In this document: one piece after another, positions 6,981 through 13,863 of the stretch
Layout of the letters: each line of letters begins with the position of its first letter
Position numbering within the stretch: the first letter of the stretch is position 1
From: Dehalococcoidia bacterium
Lineage (GTDB): Bacteria; Chloroflexota; Dehalococcoidia; Lucifugimonadales; JAGWBF01
Direction of reading: 5' to 3'
NCBI GenBank assembly: GCA_021296025.1
Contig: JAGWBF010000035.1
Location: forward strand, 1 to 15,966
Length of the DNA stretch: 15,966 nt
The notes under the pieces: model-generated
The model's database searches: none
Told to the model about the DNA's origin: nothing
Seen by the model: only the letters and a program-made list of their open reading frames with translations
Made by a program: the position numbers and the translations under genes

Positions 6981-8087
6981 ATGAGGTGGTCGAGGGCCTT
7001 CCCAATTTTACTGGCGGTGGGAGCGATTTCTCTGCTTCTTTCCCTTTCGCTTGCTTCTGCACAGGGTGGTTTCGGGACCGTTACCATCAGCGATGGTATC
7101 GCAAACAGCGATGAAGCTTCTATCTCAATACCCAAGGTGGCCGACCTTCCCGCAAACGAAGTGTATGAAGGATGGTTCGTCTCCGACGACTGGTCACGGT
7201 CGATCAGCACCGGGATTCTTGCCGTTCAGGACGGTGGTGTAAGCCAGACCTTCACCATTGCGAGTCCTGAAGAGGATGGGAGTCTAACTCCACTAGGGAT
7301 AAACCTCTTCGCCTTCTTCGACAAGTTCGTGGTGACCATCGAGCCGGCGGAGGACACCGATCCCGACCCGTCGGACAAGATATACCTGATAGGCACTCTT
7401 GCCGACAACATTAACGAAATTAGGCAGATCAACTTCTCCAACCCAGGCAGCCCGGCTTACTCGGCTGGGTTCCACGCGGGAGTACCCAAGGGTGCGGCCG
7501 TCGGCTTGGTTGAACAGACCGGAGAGGTTTCCGCTCATGCCCAGATGGCCCTAAGCTCCATGAATGCTGGGCAGACGTCCGAGGCCCTTGCTCATGCAGA
7601 AATCGCAGTCAACATCATAACCGGGGGAACCAGCGACCTGGACGGAGATGGTCAGGGGGCTAACCCAGGCGATGGGTATGGCGCCATGACTTATGCCTCA
7701 GATGTTGCTGCCATCGCCGGAGCTGTGGGCGTCCTCGGTGAAGACCTGGCTGCCTCCGCAATGGGCGTCAACGATAGCCTCCAGGGCATCGTGGATACCG
7801 TGAACCAGGCAGCATCGGCCGTCGCTGCAGGCAGCGACACCGCCGCCCGTTCATTCATCCACTCGGCTGCCAACCAGAGCATGGATGCCAGTAGCGCGGC
7901 TGATGGCGTCTATATGGCAGCCCAAGGACTGGGAGAGTACACCCTCCACATTCCACCTGAGGAGCCTTCGGTTGGAGACCCGACCGTACCCCAGATGGCC
8001 ATGGCTTCTCTTATCGCTGGTATGGTGCTCTTGGCCTTCGGCGGGCTCGTAGTATTCCGAAACCGCCGGTCCCGCACCACCGCCTAG
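6981..8087 (+). CDS. Secreted, C-terminally anchored protein with RskA-like domain and EF-hand-like loop
   Basis: The ATG at 6981 has a near-perfect AAGGAGGTGCG site directly upstream, so I choose this 368-aa start over the in-frame start at 6858. Residues 1-28 form a signal peptide (hydrophobic core AVGAISLLLSLSLASAQ). Residues about 60-140 resemble the extracytoplasmic domain of anti-sigma-K factors (RskA): YEGWFV, SISTGILAV, then FDKFVVTIEPAEDTDPDPSD and IYLIGTL. Residues 183-310 are Ala-rich helices interrupted by DLDGDGQGANPGDGYG at 219-234, an EF-hand/dockerin-like DxDxDG loop that may bind Ca2+. A transmembrane helix at about 339-358 is followed by RNRRSR, so the protein should be anchored with its bulk outside. 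There is no LPXTG box, no cytoplasmic anti-sigma domain and no sigma factor nearby. The role is unknown; the features are clear. It ends before the terminator at 8111. Confidence 0.88.
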   Translation: MRWSRAFPILLAVGAISLLLSLSLASAQGGFGTVTISDGIANSDEASISIPKVADLPANEVYEGWFVSDDWSRSISTGILAVQDGGVSQTFTIASPEEDGSLTPLGINLFAFFDKFVVTIEPAEDTDPDPSDKIYLIGTLADNINEIRQINFSNPGSPAYSAGFHAGVPKGAAVGLVEQTGEVSAHAQMALSSMNAGQTSEALAHAEIAVNIITGGTSDLDGDGQGANPGDGYGAMTYASDVAAIAGAVGVLGEDLAASAMGVNDSLQGIVDTVNQAASAVAAGSDTAARSFIHSAANQSMDASSAADGVYMAAQGLGEYTLHIPPEEPSVGDPTVPQMAMASLIAGMVLLAFGGLVVFRNRRSRTTA

Positions 8088-8110
8088 CAACCCTAGGATA
8101 GGAACGATGA

Positions 8111-8146
8111 AGAAACACCCCCGGCAGAATTGCCGGGGGTGTTTCT
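8111..8146. terminator. Bidirectional intrinsic terminator
   Basis: AGAAACACCCCCGGCA (8111-8126) and its exact reverse complement (8131-8146) form a 16-bp perfect stem with a GAAT loop. The stem has a GC-rich core with A-rich and T-rich outer ends, so a T-rich tail is present in both directions. It lies between the convergent secreted-protein gene (ends 8087) and the Fpg gene (ends 8188), and probably ends both transcripts. Confidence 0.9.
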
Positions 8147-8187
8147 CTTGTCCTTTACGCCCCAAGGCCAGCCTTCGAGCCTCTCTC

Positions 8188-9009
8188 CTAGTTGGAGATG
8201 AGCATTCCCGGTTGGCAGCGCCGGCAATAACTCGTGATCTGCTGATTAGCTGTGAGCTGAGAGATGTTGCCACCGCAGTTAGGGCAAGCCTCTCCCCCCT
8301 TGTTGTGCACCTTCAGGAAGTCCCGAATCTTCACGTGGATGTTGTCCCCGACCCGTCCTCGAAGCTCATCTATGGCATCCCTCACGACTTTCTTAGACTG
8401 GCCGTGAAGGGAGCGGATATCCTCCCGGGACAAGCTCCCGGCTTTGCGAAAGGGAGAGATCCCGGCCGCAAAGAGAATTTCGTCGGAATAGGCATTTCCT
8501 ATTCCCGAAATCCAGGAACCTCGGGCCAACACCCCCTTTATCTCACCCCTGAATCCCTTTAGCCGGGCTGCGAACTCTTCAAAAGAGATGTCCGAAAGCA
8601 CATCTGGCCCCTGGTCCAGCAGGCGAGGGACTTCTCCTAGCTGTTCCTCTGCGACAAAGTACACCCGGCCCATCTGCCGGTCGTCCAGGTACCTCAGCTC
8701 CTTGCCGTTCTCAAGTCCCAGGACGATGCAGCTTCTCTTGAGAACCCTGGAAGTTTCGTCGCAATACTGAAATGCCCCCGTAAGCATGGGGTTGACAGCC
8801 AGGCAGCGACCCTCGGAGAACCATAGCAGCAGGTACTTGCCCCGCCGTTCCATGGACTCCAGCGTCAGGCCGGCAATCTCCGTCGCGAAGTCTCCGGCCA
8901 AGGACCGCAGGACTGTTGGGCGAAGCACTTTGGCCCGGAGGACCGGCCTCCCGACCATCCTCTCCGTAAGATACTCCTTGATAACCTCCAGGTCCGGGGC
9001 TTCCGGCAT
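8188..9009 (-). CDS. mutM: Fpg/MutM-family DNA glycosylase (formamidopyrimidine-DNA glycosylase)
   Basis: Bifunctional glycosylase/AP lyase of base-excision repair; classical members remove 8-oxoguanine and formamidopyrimidines. The product is 273 aa, a normal length. After Met1 the catalytic Pro2 and Glu3 are present, but the N-terminus reads MPEAPDLEVI rather than the usual MPELPEVET. Lys58 (RRGKYLLL), the NPMLTG turn at 73-78, DDRQMGR at 109-115, GIGNAYSDEILFAAGISP at 169-186 with conserved Asn172, and a C-terminal zinc finger (C242-x2-C245-x16-C262-x2-C265) are all visible. The Arg five residues before the third zinc Cys, which contacts DNA in E. coli Fpg, is Gln257 here. The void-filling Phe position is Met113. 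Substrate range may therefore differ, and Nei-like activity is possible. AGGAGGGG lies just upstream of ATG 9009. The gene converges on the terminator at 8111. Confidence 0.9.
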   Translation of the reverse strand: MPEAPDLEVIKEYLTERMVGRPVLRAKVLRPTVLRSLAGDFATEIAGLTLESMERRGKYLLLWFSEGRCLAVNPMLTGAFQYCDETSRVLKRSCIVLGLENGKELRYLDDRQMGRVYFVAEEQLGEVPRLLDQGPDVLSDISFEEFAARLKGFRGEIKGVLARGSWISGIGNAYSDEILFAAGISPFRKAGSLSREDIRSLHGQSKKVVRDAIDELRGRVGDNIHVKIRDFLKVHNKGGEACPNCGGNISQLTANQQITSYCRRCQPGMLISN

Positions 9010-9055
9010 CTACCCCTCCTGTATCGAAGAAGGTAAGCTGGTCTCAACGGCCACT

Positions 9056-9085
9056 GTTGGAGCAGTCGTCCAACCCAATTATACT
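9056..9085. promoter_or_regulatory. Divergent promoter region with inverted repeat between Fpg and CMD-family genes
   Basis: On the plus strand TATACT (9080-9085) has TTGGAG 17 bp upstream (9057-9062), a weak -35. On the minus strand TATAAT (9083-9078) is a perfect -10 for the Fpg gene, without a good -35. An inverted repeat GTTGGA-N7-TCCAAC (9056-9074) overlaps the plus-strand -35 and could be an operator. The core is probably used in one or both directions; the operator is speculative. Confidence 0.42.
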
Positions 9086-9141
9086 TTCTGGAATGTCTAT
9101 AAGCAGATTGGGTAAGCACCACACCATGTAAGGAGCAATCC

Positions 9142-9693
9142 ATGCCGAGCATCGAGAGGATCACGGAGCGAGACCAGGTGGCGGAGGAGGACCGCCACCA
9201 CTACGACGCTATAGTTGCCAGCCGGGGGGCCGTGGGCGCTCCCTACTACTACCTGCTGCACCAGCCCGAACTGGCAGCACGGACTGCGCACCTACTGGGC
9301 TACGCCCGTTTCGAATCGGCCCTGCCGACGGACATAAAGGAGCTGGCGGTCTGCGCCGTTGCCCGGGAGATGGACTGCCTCTACGAGTGGGCAGCCCACA
9401 AGGACGATGCCCTAGCGTCAGGCGTTAAGCCGGAAGCTGTGGAAGCCATCGAACATAGGGACGACCTCCATGGGCTTTCGAGTGAAGATGCCGCCCTCGT
9501 GGAGTTCGTGCGCCAGCTGCTTCGCCCTCCCCATCGCATCTCCGGCGCCACCTTCGGGGAGGTCCGTACCAGGCTGGGTGATGCCCTGATAGCCGAACTG
9601 GTCGGCGTCATCGGAGCTTACGCCGGGCTGGCCTGCTCTCTCAACGCCTTCGACGTACAGCCCCCCGAGGGCCGTCCCGTCCTGCCCACCTAG
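9142..9693 (+). CDS. Carboxymuconolactone decarboxylase (CMD/AhpD-like) family protein
   Basis: The 183-aa product carries the AhpD/CMD fold signature: ELAVCAVAREMDCLYEWAAH at 67-86, followed by KDDALASGVKPEAVEAI. It then has a second helical part with DALIAELVGVIGAYAGLACS at 147-166. True AhpD peroxidase-reductases have a CxxC pair in this helix; here only Cys79 is present before Tyr81 and His86, so thioredoxin-like AhpD activity is unlikely. A CMD-type decarboxylase or related enzyme is more plausible. Members often sit beside aromatic or lignin-type degradation genes, consistent with the Rieske and LLM genes nearby. ATG 9142 is preceded by AAGGAG at a good spacing. It converges on the LLM gene with only 15 bp between stop codons and no obvious terminator. 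Confidence 0.88.
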   Translation: MPSIERITERDQVAEEDRHHYDAIVASRGAVGAPYYYLLHQPELAARTAHLLGYARFESALPTDIKELAVCAVAREMDCLYEWAAHKDDALASGVKPEAVEAIEHRDDLHGLSSEDAALVEFVRQLLRPPHRISGATFGEVRTRLGDALIAELVGVIGAYAGLACSLNAFDVQPPEGRPVLPT

Positions 9694-9708
9694 GACGGCA
9701 AGGCGAGG

Positions 9709-10779
9709 CTAGCCGGGGGTGTTAGCCAGCGCCTTGGCAATCACTTCATGGAATCCCTGGCGCTCAGGCTCGGGCAGCCGGAAGGTTTCGACTGCGTACA
9801 TGTAGATGTGCCTTACACCGATGCCCGACAGCATCAGCATGTGATTTGCAACTTGGTCGGGGTCTCCCAGCACCGCCATCCTGTCCCCCATAGCCGCCTG
9901 GAGCTCGAAGGGGATCGCCTCTGCGAGACCCTCGGCAGCATCCCAGTCTTCCACGTGCTGGACATCGGCGTACATGGTCTGGAGTTTCGAATATGACTCC
10001 TGCACAGCCTGTCTGATGGGAGCAATGTCGTACTCGATTCCACGCTCCCCCAGCCACTGCTCACCCGTGGGCCTAGCCAGGATGGGAATCAGGTTGGGGC
10101 TCCAAGCCCGCACCGCCTGATGCCGCGTCGGGCGGACCAGGCAACGGACCTCCACCACCTCGTGTATGTCAGCCACCTGTCGTCCAACCCTGGCTGCCCC
10201 CTCGGCCAGCCAGCCCCTGGCTTTCCCTATTCCGTCGGGAGTTGGCGGACAGGTCAGCAAGGCGCCGTCGCAAAGCTCTCCGGCCAGACGGGTGACCATG
10301 GGGCCCCGGGCTGCCAGGTAGATGGGGACGGGCGTGCCGCCCCCGTGATGAAGGCGCACCCTGTCCGAGTCCGCCTCAGCGGGCTGGTACACGTTCCACT
10401 CGCCCGCCATGAACGCCCGCATCTTGTTGATCGCATCCCGCATCTCGCCGACCCTGAGCTGCGGGAGGCCCACCATGCGAGGCGCAGCGTTTCCCCGGCC
10501 CAGCCAAAGCTCAAAGCGGTCCGGCCCGAACTCCTGCACCGTTTTCGCCGATGATGCAATAACGGACGTATGCCGCGGCCCAGGGCAGGTGAGGGCTGGG
10601 TGCACCCTGAGGGTTGTCGTGTTCTGAAGCACCTGGGACATAACTACGAAGGGGTCTCTAAAGAACATCTGGGCATCGTTGAACCCGCATCCGGAGAATC
10701 CGGCTTCCTCACACCTCTGGGCGAACCTCACCACTTCTGCAACGGGCTGGCTGGGCGGAGTCCTGAGATCGACCTTCAT
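9709..10779 (-). CDS. LLM-class flavin-dependent oxidoreductase (F420/FMN, MER-like)
   Basis: A member of the luciferase-like monooxygenase superfamily with a TIM-barrel fold, using FMN or coenzyme F420. The 356-aa product shows the typical order: an N-terminal barrel strand with RFAQRCEEAGFSGCGFNDAQ at 18-37; RDPFVVMSQVLQNTTTLRVH at 41-60; PGPRHTSVIASSAKTVQEFG at 66-85; the family signature RFELWLGRGNAA at 88-99; PVPIYLAARGPMVTRLAGEL at 150-169; and GDPDQVANHM near 305-314. The layout resembles methylenetetrahydromethanopterin-reductase-like F420 enzymes, but F420 versus FMN cannot be decided by eye. Large LLM families are known in marine SAR202 Chloroflexota. ATG 10779 has GGAGG 5 nt upstream. 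It is divergent from the Rieske oxygenase gene across a 293-bp gap, which suggests related regulation. Confidence 0.92.
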   Translation of the reverse strand: MKVDLRTPPSQPVAEVVRFAQRCEEAGFSGCGFNDAQMFFRDPFVVMSQVLQNTTTLRVHPALTCPGPRHTSVIASSAKTVQEFGPDRFELWLGRGNAAPRMVGLPQLRVGEMRDAINKMRAFMAGEWNVYQPAEADSDRVRLHHGGGTPVPIYLAARGPMVTRLAGELCDGALLTCPPTPDGIGKARGWLAEGAARVGRQVADIHEVVEVRCLVRPTRHQAVRAWSPNLIPILARPTGEQWLGERGIEYDIAPIRQAVQESYSKLQTMYADVQHVEDWDAAEGLAEAIPFELQAAMGDRMAVLGDPDQVANHMLMLSGIGVRHIYMYAVETFRLPEPERQGFHEVIAKALANTPG

Positions 10780-10911
10780 ATCTTCCTCCCCGACTGCTTA
10801 TACCCATGGGCTGTGGGACTGATGCATCTGCCAATTCTAGGGCCGCCCCAATGCCTTGGCAACAACGAGCGCCCGCTATCGGAATACACCTCTGCCCCCA
10901 CCGAATCTTCG

Positions 10912-10940
10912 TTGACAACGTTGGTGTAGCTCGGTACACT
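10912..10940 (+). promoter_or_regulatory. Promoter with overlapping palindromes upstream of the Rieske gene
   Basis: TTGACA (10912-10917), a 17-bp spacer and TACACT (10935-10940) give a perfect -35 and a four-of-six -10. The -35 box is covered by dyads: CGTTG-A-CAACG (10910-10920) and CAACGTTG (10916-10923), which could bind a repressor. Transcription would begin about 125 nt before the Rieske start, leaving a long leader. The rest of the gap (10780-11072) has no other clear signal. Confidence 0.55.
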
Positions 10941-11072
10941 CGGAACCAGCTACAGCTACGCTGGGAAGCCTGAACCTTCACCAGCAAAGACCTCCCGGAG
11001 CCGCCCTTGACGGCCCAGTATCGGGGGAGGCCATAAGCACCAGTGACTTTACACAAGTAACGGAGGTATGAG

Positions 11073-12347
11073 TTGCTAACCCACGCAGATAATGAGCTTC
11101 TCGTAAGAACCAACGCCGGTACACCAATGGGGGAGACGCTCCGACGTTACTGGATTCCCGCCTGCCTCTCCAGCGAGGTGGCGGAGCCCGACGGCCCTCC
11201 TGTGAGGGTGAAGCTGATGGGCGAAGACCTGGTGGCCTTCAGGGACACTTCAGGAAGGGTCGGCCTGATCGATGAGTTCTGTGCCCATCGGCGGACCTCC
11301 CTCTGGCTGGGACGTAACGAGGAGTGCGGCCTCCGGTGCGTGTACCATGGCTGGAAGTATGATGTTGACGGCAACTGCGTTGACATGATGAACGAGCCCG
11401 CCGAAAGCAAGCTCAAGGCAGACGTCAAGCTGAAAGCATATCCCACCGTGGACATGGGCGGGGTGATCTGGGCCTACATGGGCCCCAAGGACAAGCAGCC
11501 CGCCGAGCCGCGCTTTGAATGGACCCAGGTACCCGAAGACCGCCGTGGTGTATCCAAGAACGTGCAAGAGTGCAACTGGCTGCAGGCCCTGGAGGCAGGC
11601 GTGGATACCGCCCACGTACCGATCCTGCACCGCCTGCTGACCAGCGACTCCAAGCGGCGGGGCGGCTACAACCCCAACTCCGAGTTCGCCAAGGGGAGCG
11701 CACCCGTCGTCGAGGTCGATGTCACCGATTACGGCTACCGCTACGCCGGCATACGCATACTGCCCGGAGAGCGCAAGTTCGTCCGCACATACCAGTACGT
11801 GATGCCCTTCCACCAGATTCGTCCCGAAGATATGACCCCTTACGGCGGACCGCCGGGGCGACCCTTTATATCCGGGCACATGTGGGTACCTACCGACGAC
11901 GAGAACTGCATGGTCTACAACTGGGCATACACCTTCGACGAGACGCCCCTGACCGAATGGGAAGCCTTGGAGACCAGCCTGGGGCGAGGCCCGGGAGACC
12001 TGGACGACAACTTCCTTAATGTCCGGAACAAGAGCAACGGCTACATGATCGACCGCGAGGTCCAGAAGACGGAGACCTTCACCGGTATCGAGGGAGTTAA
12101 CAACCAGGACCAGGCAGCCCAGGAGATGATGGGGCCCATCGTGGACCGGTCCAAGGAGTTCCTGACGGCAAGCGACCTGGCCATCGTCCAGATGAGGCGC
12201 CTTCTCATACAAGCTGTGAGGACCGTCTCCGACGGAGGCGATCCTCCCGCCATTGCTGACAACTACTACATGGCCAGGGCCGTGGACCGGTTTATCGGGA
12301 TGGAGGACAATTGGCTGGAGGTCCTGCTCCCTGAGATCAACCCCTAG
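11073..12347 (+). CDS. Rieske [2Fe-2S] non-heme iron oxygenase, large subunit (phthalate 4,5-dioxygenase-like)
   Basis: The 424-aa product is the terminal oxygenase of a ring-hydroxylating or O-demethylating system; it would need a separate reductase, not found here. The Rieske cluster ligands are Cys70-x-His72 (CAHRR) and Cys89-x2-His92 (CVYHGW). The catalytic domain has ECNWLQALEAGVDTAHVPILH at about 166-186, giving the D178-x2-H181-x4-H186 iron site. The C-terminal NNQDQAAQEMMGPIVDRS (343-360) and SDLAIVQMRRLL (367-378) segments are typical of phthalate-dioxygenase-type members. I choose TTG 11073 because CGGAGG lies 6 nt upstream; no in-frame ATG fits. The ATG at 11068 is out of frame and reads only MSC-stop. 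A 131-aa gene follows 29 bp downstream. The substrate is not determinable. Confidence 0.94.
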   Translation: MLTHADNELLVRTNAGTPMGETLRRYWIPACLSSEVAEPDGPPVRVKLMGEDLVAFRDTSGRVGLIDEFCAHRRTSLWLGRNEECGLRCVYHGWKYDVDGNCVDMMNEPAESKLKADVKLKAYPTVDMGGVIWAYMGPKDKQPAEPRFEWTQVPEDRRGVSKNVQECNWLQALEAGVDTAHVPILHRLLTSDSKRRGGYNPNSEFAKGSAPVVEVDVTDYGYRYAGIRILPGERKFVRTYQYVMPFHQIRPEDMTPYGGPPGRPFISGHMWVPTDDENCMVYNWAYTFDETPLTEWEALETSLGRGPGDLDDNFLNVRNKSNGYMIDREVQKTETFTGIEGVNNQDQAAQEMMGPIVDRSKEFLTASDLAIVQMRRLLIQAVRTVSDGGDPPAIADNYYMARAVDRFIGMEDNWLEVLLPEINP

Positions 12348-12376
12348 CCAGAGGAATCAGGCGGAGGCAGCACCTG

Positions 12377-12772
12377 ATGCTTAGTCAGGTATGGACGTGG
12401 ATACGGTCCCTCGCGAGATCGAAGGCTAAGCCGCCGCTAGTCAGCGAGGCTGCCCTGGACTATGGCTCGTGCTGCGACCTGCTTGCGGCTATAGGGATCT
12501 GGGCGCCCCGCCGCCCGGGTCTCCGCAACCCAAGGCTTCGCTGGGGAACCCGGCAAGGTGAACCCATCCGCGGAGCCTACCTGAACCAGTCCGATTCCGG
12601 ACTTGCCTACTTCACCCTCAACAGCAGGTGCGACTTGGAAGAGGATGAAAGCCTGTGGTCGCGACTCCCAGGCGACCAGGTCGCTAAAGCACACGAGACC
12701 CATAAGAACATTTATCCCCAGCCCGGAAGGGAGCGGGACGCCCTGCAGCAGCTTTTCTTGGGAAAGGGCTAG
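12377..12772 (+). CDS. Hypothetical 131-aa protein downstream of the Rieske oxygenase
   Basis: I do not recognise it. ATG 12377 has GGAGG 9 nt upstream, and the gene follows the Rieske oxygenase by 29 bp on the same strand, so it is probably in its operon. The N-terminus (MLSQVWTWIRSLARSKAK) is amphipathic and basic. The middle is Arg/Pro-rich (APRRPGLRNPRLRWG). The C-terminal half looks globular and polar (IRGAYLNQSDSGLAYFTL, then DQVAKAHETHKNIYPQ). It has three Cys residues but no ferredoxin or Rieske spacing, so it is not an obvious electron-transfer partner. An antisense frame over 12437-12703 is also open, which weakens the coding call somewhat. It may be a real accessory gene or a decayed one. 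Confidence 0.5.
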   Translation: MLSQVWTWIRSLARSKAKPPLVSEAALDYGSCCDLLAAIGIWAPRRPGLRNPRLRWGTRQGEPIRGAYLNQSDSGLAYFTLNSRCDLEEDESLWSRLPGDQVAKAHETHKNIYPQPGRERDALQQLFLGKG

Positions 12773-12793
12773 CTAGCTTTACGGGCCGCCAGA

Positions 12794-13318
12794 CTATCGC
12801 AGGTGCACGCCGGGGTCCTTGGCCAGCTCCGGGTCCTTGTAGCCCATAAGCTCAGGCCGGGCCCTTCCCAGCATCACCTGGAAATACACCGGCTCCAGGC
12901 TGTCGTTCTGGTAGCCGTGAATCACCCCTGCCGGGCAGGAAACTGCGTCCCAGGGCCCAAGCTTCAGGTCGACCCGGTTGCCCGACTCTTCCTCAAAGAA
13001 CACACCCAGCTGTCCCCGAAGCACGAAGAACACCTCCTCCACCTCGTGGGTGTGGGCAGCGTTGCCCTGCCCCGGCTCGACGTACATTATGCTGAGCGTG
13101 AATCCTCGGGGCGGAATGAAGTTGACATCCCCGTGCTTTCCCGAACCACCGGCGCCGATGAAGCGGTGCTGGGCCCGCTTGTAACCCTCCACCCTGGCGT
13201 CGGCAAAGGCGTCCCAGTCGGGCAGTCGGTCCAGAAACCGGGCAACGTATCGATGGGCAATCTCTTCAACGGAAAGGTCGGCTACTTCAGGGTCTCTTTG
13301 GTGCTGTATCTGGGTCAT
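12794..13318 (-). CDS. Cupin-domain protein
   Basis: A single-domain cupin of 174 aa. Motif 1 spans GQGNAAHTHEVEEVFFVLRG at 83-102, with metal ligands His89, His91 and Glu95. Motif 2 is GPWDAVSCPAGVIHGYQN at 121-138, with His134 as the fourth ligand. A helical N-terminus (about 1-50) precedes the barrel. The intact ligand set suggests a metal-dependent enzyme, such as a dioxygenase or isomerase acting on small acids, or a ligand-binding protein; the exact reaction is unknown. ATG 13318 has AGGGGG 7 nt upstream. It converges on the Rieske operon (21-bp gap) and is divergent from the PhnB-like gene, so it sits within the redox/catabolic cluster. Confidence 0.9.
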   Translation of the reverse strand: MTQIQHQRDPEVADLSVEEIAHRYVARFLDRLPDWDAFADARVEGYKRAQHRFIGAGGSGKHGDVNFIPPRGFTLSIMYVEPGQGNAAHTHEVEEVFFVLRGQLGVFFEEESGNRVDLKLGPWDAVSCPAGVIHGYQNDSLEPVYFQVMLGRARPELMGYKDPELAKDPGVHLR

Positions 13319-13369
13319 TTCACGGCCCCCTGTGATTAACTGGCCTTCATCTTAGCACACGACCATTCA

Positions 13370-13399
13370 TGGACACCGGCTTTGGTACGGCCCTATAAT
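13370..13399 (+). promoter_or_regulatory. Sigma70-type promoter for the PhnB/VOC gene
   Basis: TGGACA (13370-13375), an 18-bp spacer and TATAAT (13394-13399) give a five-of-six -35 and a perfect -10, about 40 bp upstream of the ATG at 13441. An AAGGAGGG ribosome site (13430-13437) lies between. Confidence 0.68.
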
Positions 13400-13440
13400 G
13401 CCCTCACATTTCGGTATCCACGGAAAGCAAGGAGGGAGAC

Positions 13441-13863
13441 ATGACCCTGGACCCTTATCTTTCATTTGACGGCAACTGTCGGGAGGCCTTCGACTTTTAC
13501 AAGCAAGTGTTCGGCGGCGAGTTCAGGGCTATGTTGACGTTCGGGGAAGCACCACCCGACGTGGGGATTCCCCAGGGAGAGAAGGACCGAATTATGCATG
13601 TGTCTCTGCCCATCGGCTCCAGCACCCTAATGGGGAGCGACAGCTGCTCCGCCTTCGGGCCGCCTCCGCGGGCCGGTGACAACTTCTCCATCGCTATCTC
13701 TTCATCCAGCAGGGAGGAGACGGACGACCTGTTTGCCAAGCTGTCCCAGGGTGGGGCGGCGGAGATGCCTCCCCAGGATATGTTCTGGGGAGCCTACTTC
13801 GGTTCGTGCACCGACAGGTACGGCATCAGGTGGCAGATCAATCACCAGACCGAAGCCCAATAG
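13441..13863 (+). CDS. VOC-superfamily PhnB-like protein
   Basis: A 140-aa member of the glyoxalase/bleomycin-resistance (VOC) fold, of the PhnB/YjdN type. It opens with the family signature YLSFDGNCREAFDFYKQVFG (6-25), has IMHVSLPIGSSTLMGSD at 51-67, and ends with DMFWGAYFGSCTDRYGIRWQ at 113-132. Members of this group have no agreed biochemical role. Cytosolic; no signal peptide. ATG 13441 has a strong AAGGAGGG site and its own promoter. Its 3' end overlaps by 26 bp the apparent 3' end of the convergent membrane-protein gene, but that overlap exists only because of the frameshift in the neighbour. Without the shift the genes would be 54 bp apart. Confidence 0.92.
   Translation: MTLDPYLSFDGNCREAFDFYKQVFGGEFRAMLTFGEAPPDVGIPQGEKDRIMHVSLPIGSSTLMGSDSCSAFGPPPRAGDNFSIAISSSSREETDDLFAKLSQGGAAEMPPQDMFWGAYFGSCTDRYGIRWQINHQTEAQ

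Noticed and set aside
7851..8273. 140-aa minus-strand ORF across the terminator
   Set aside because: It crosses a perfect 16-bp terminator stem and overlaps two supported genes.
8107..8562. 151-aa plus-strand ORF starting at the terminator
   Set aside because: It starts at the edge of the terminator and is antisense to the Fpg gene.
11250..12212. 320-aa minus-strand ORF opposite the Rieske gene
   Set aside because: Antisense shadow of a secure oxygenase; it has no ribosome site and no recognisable domain.
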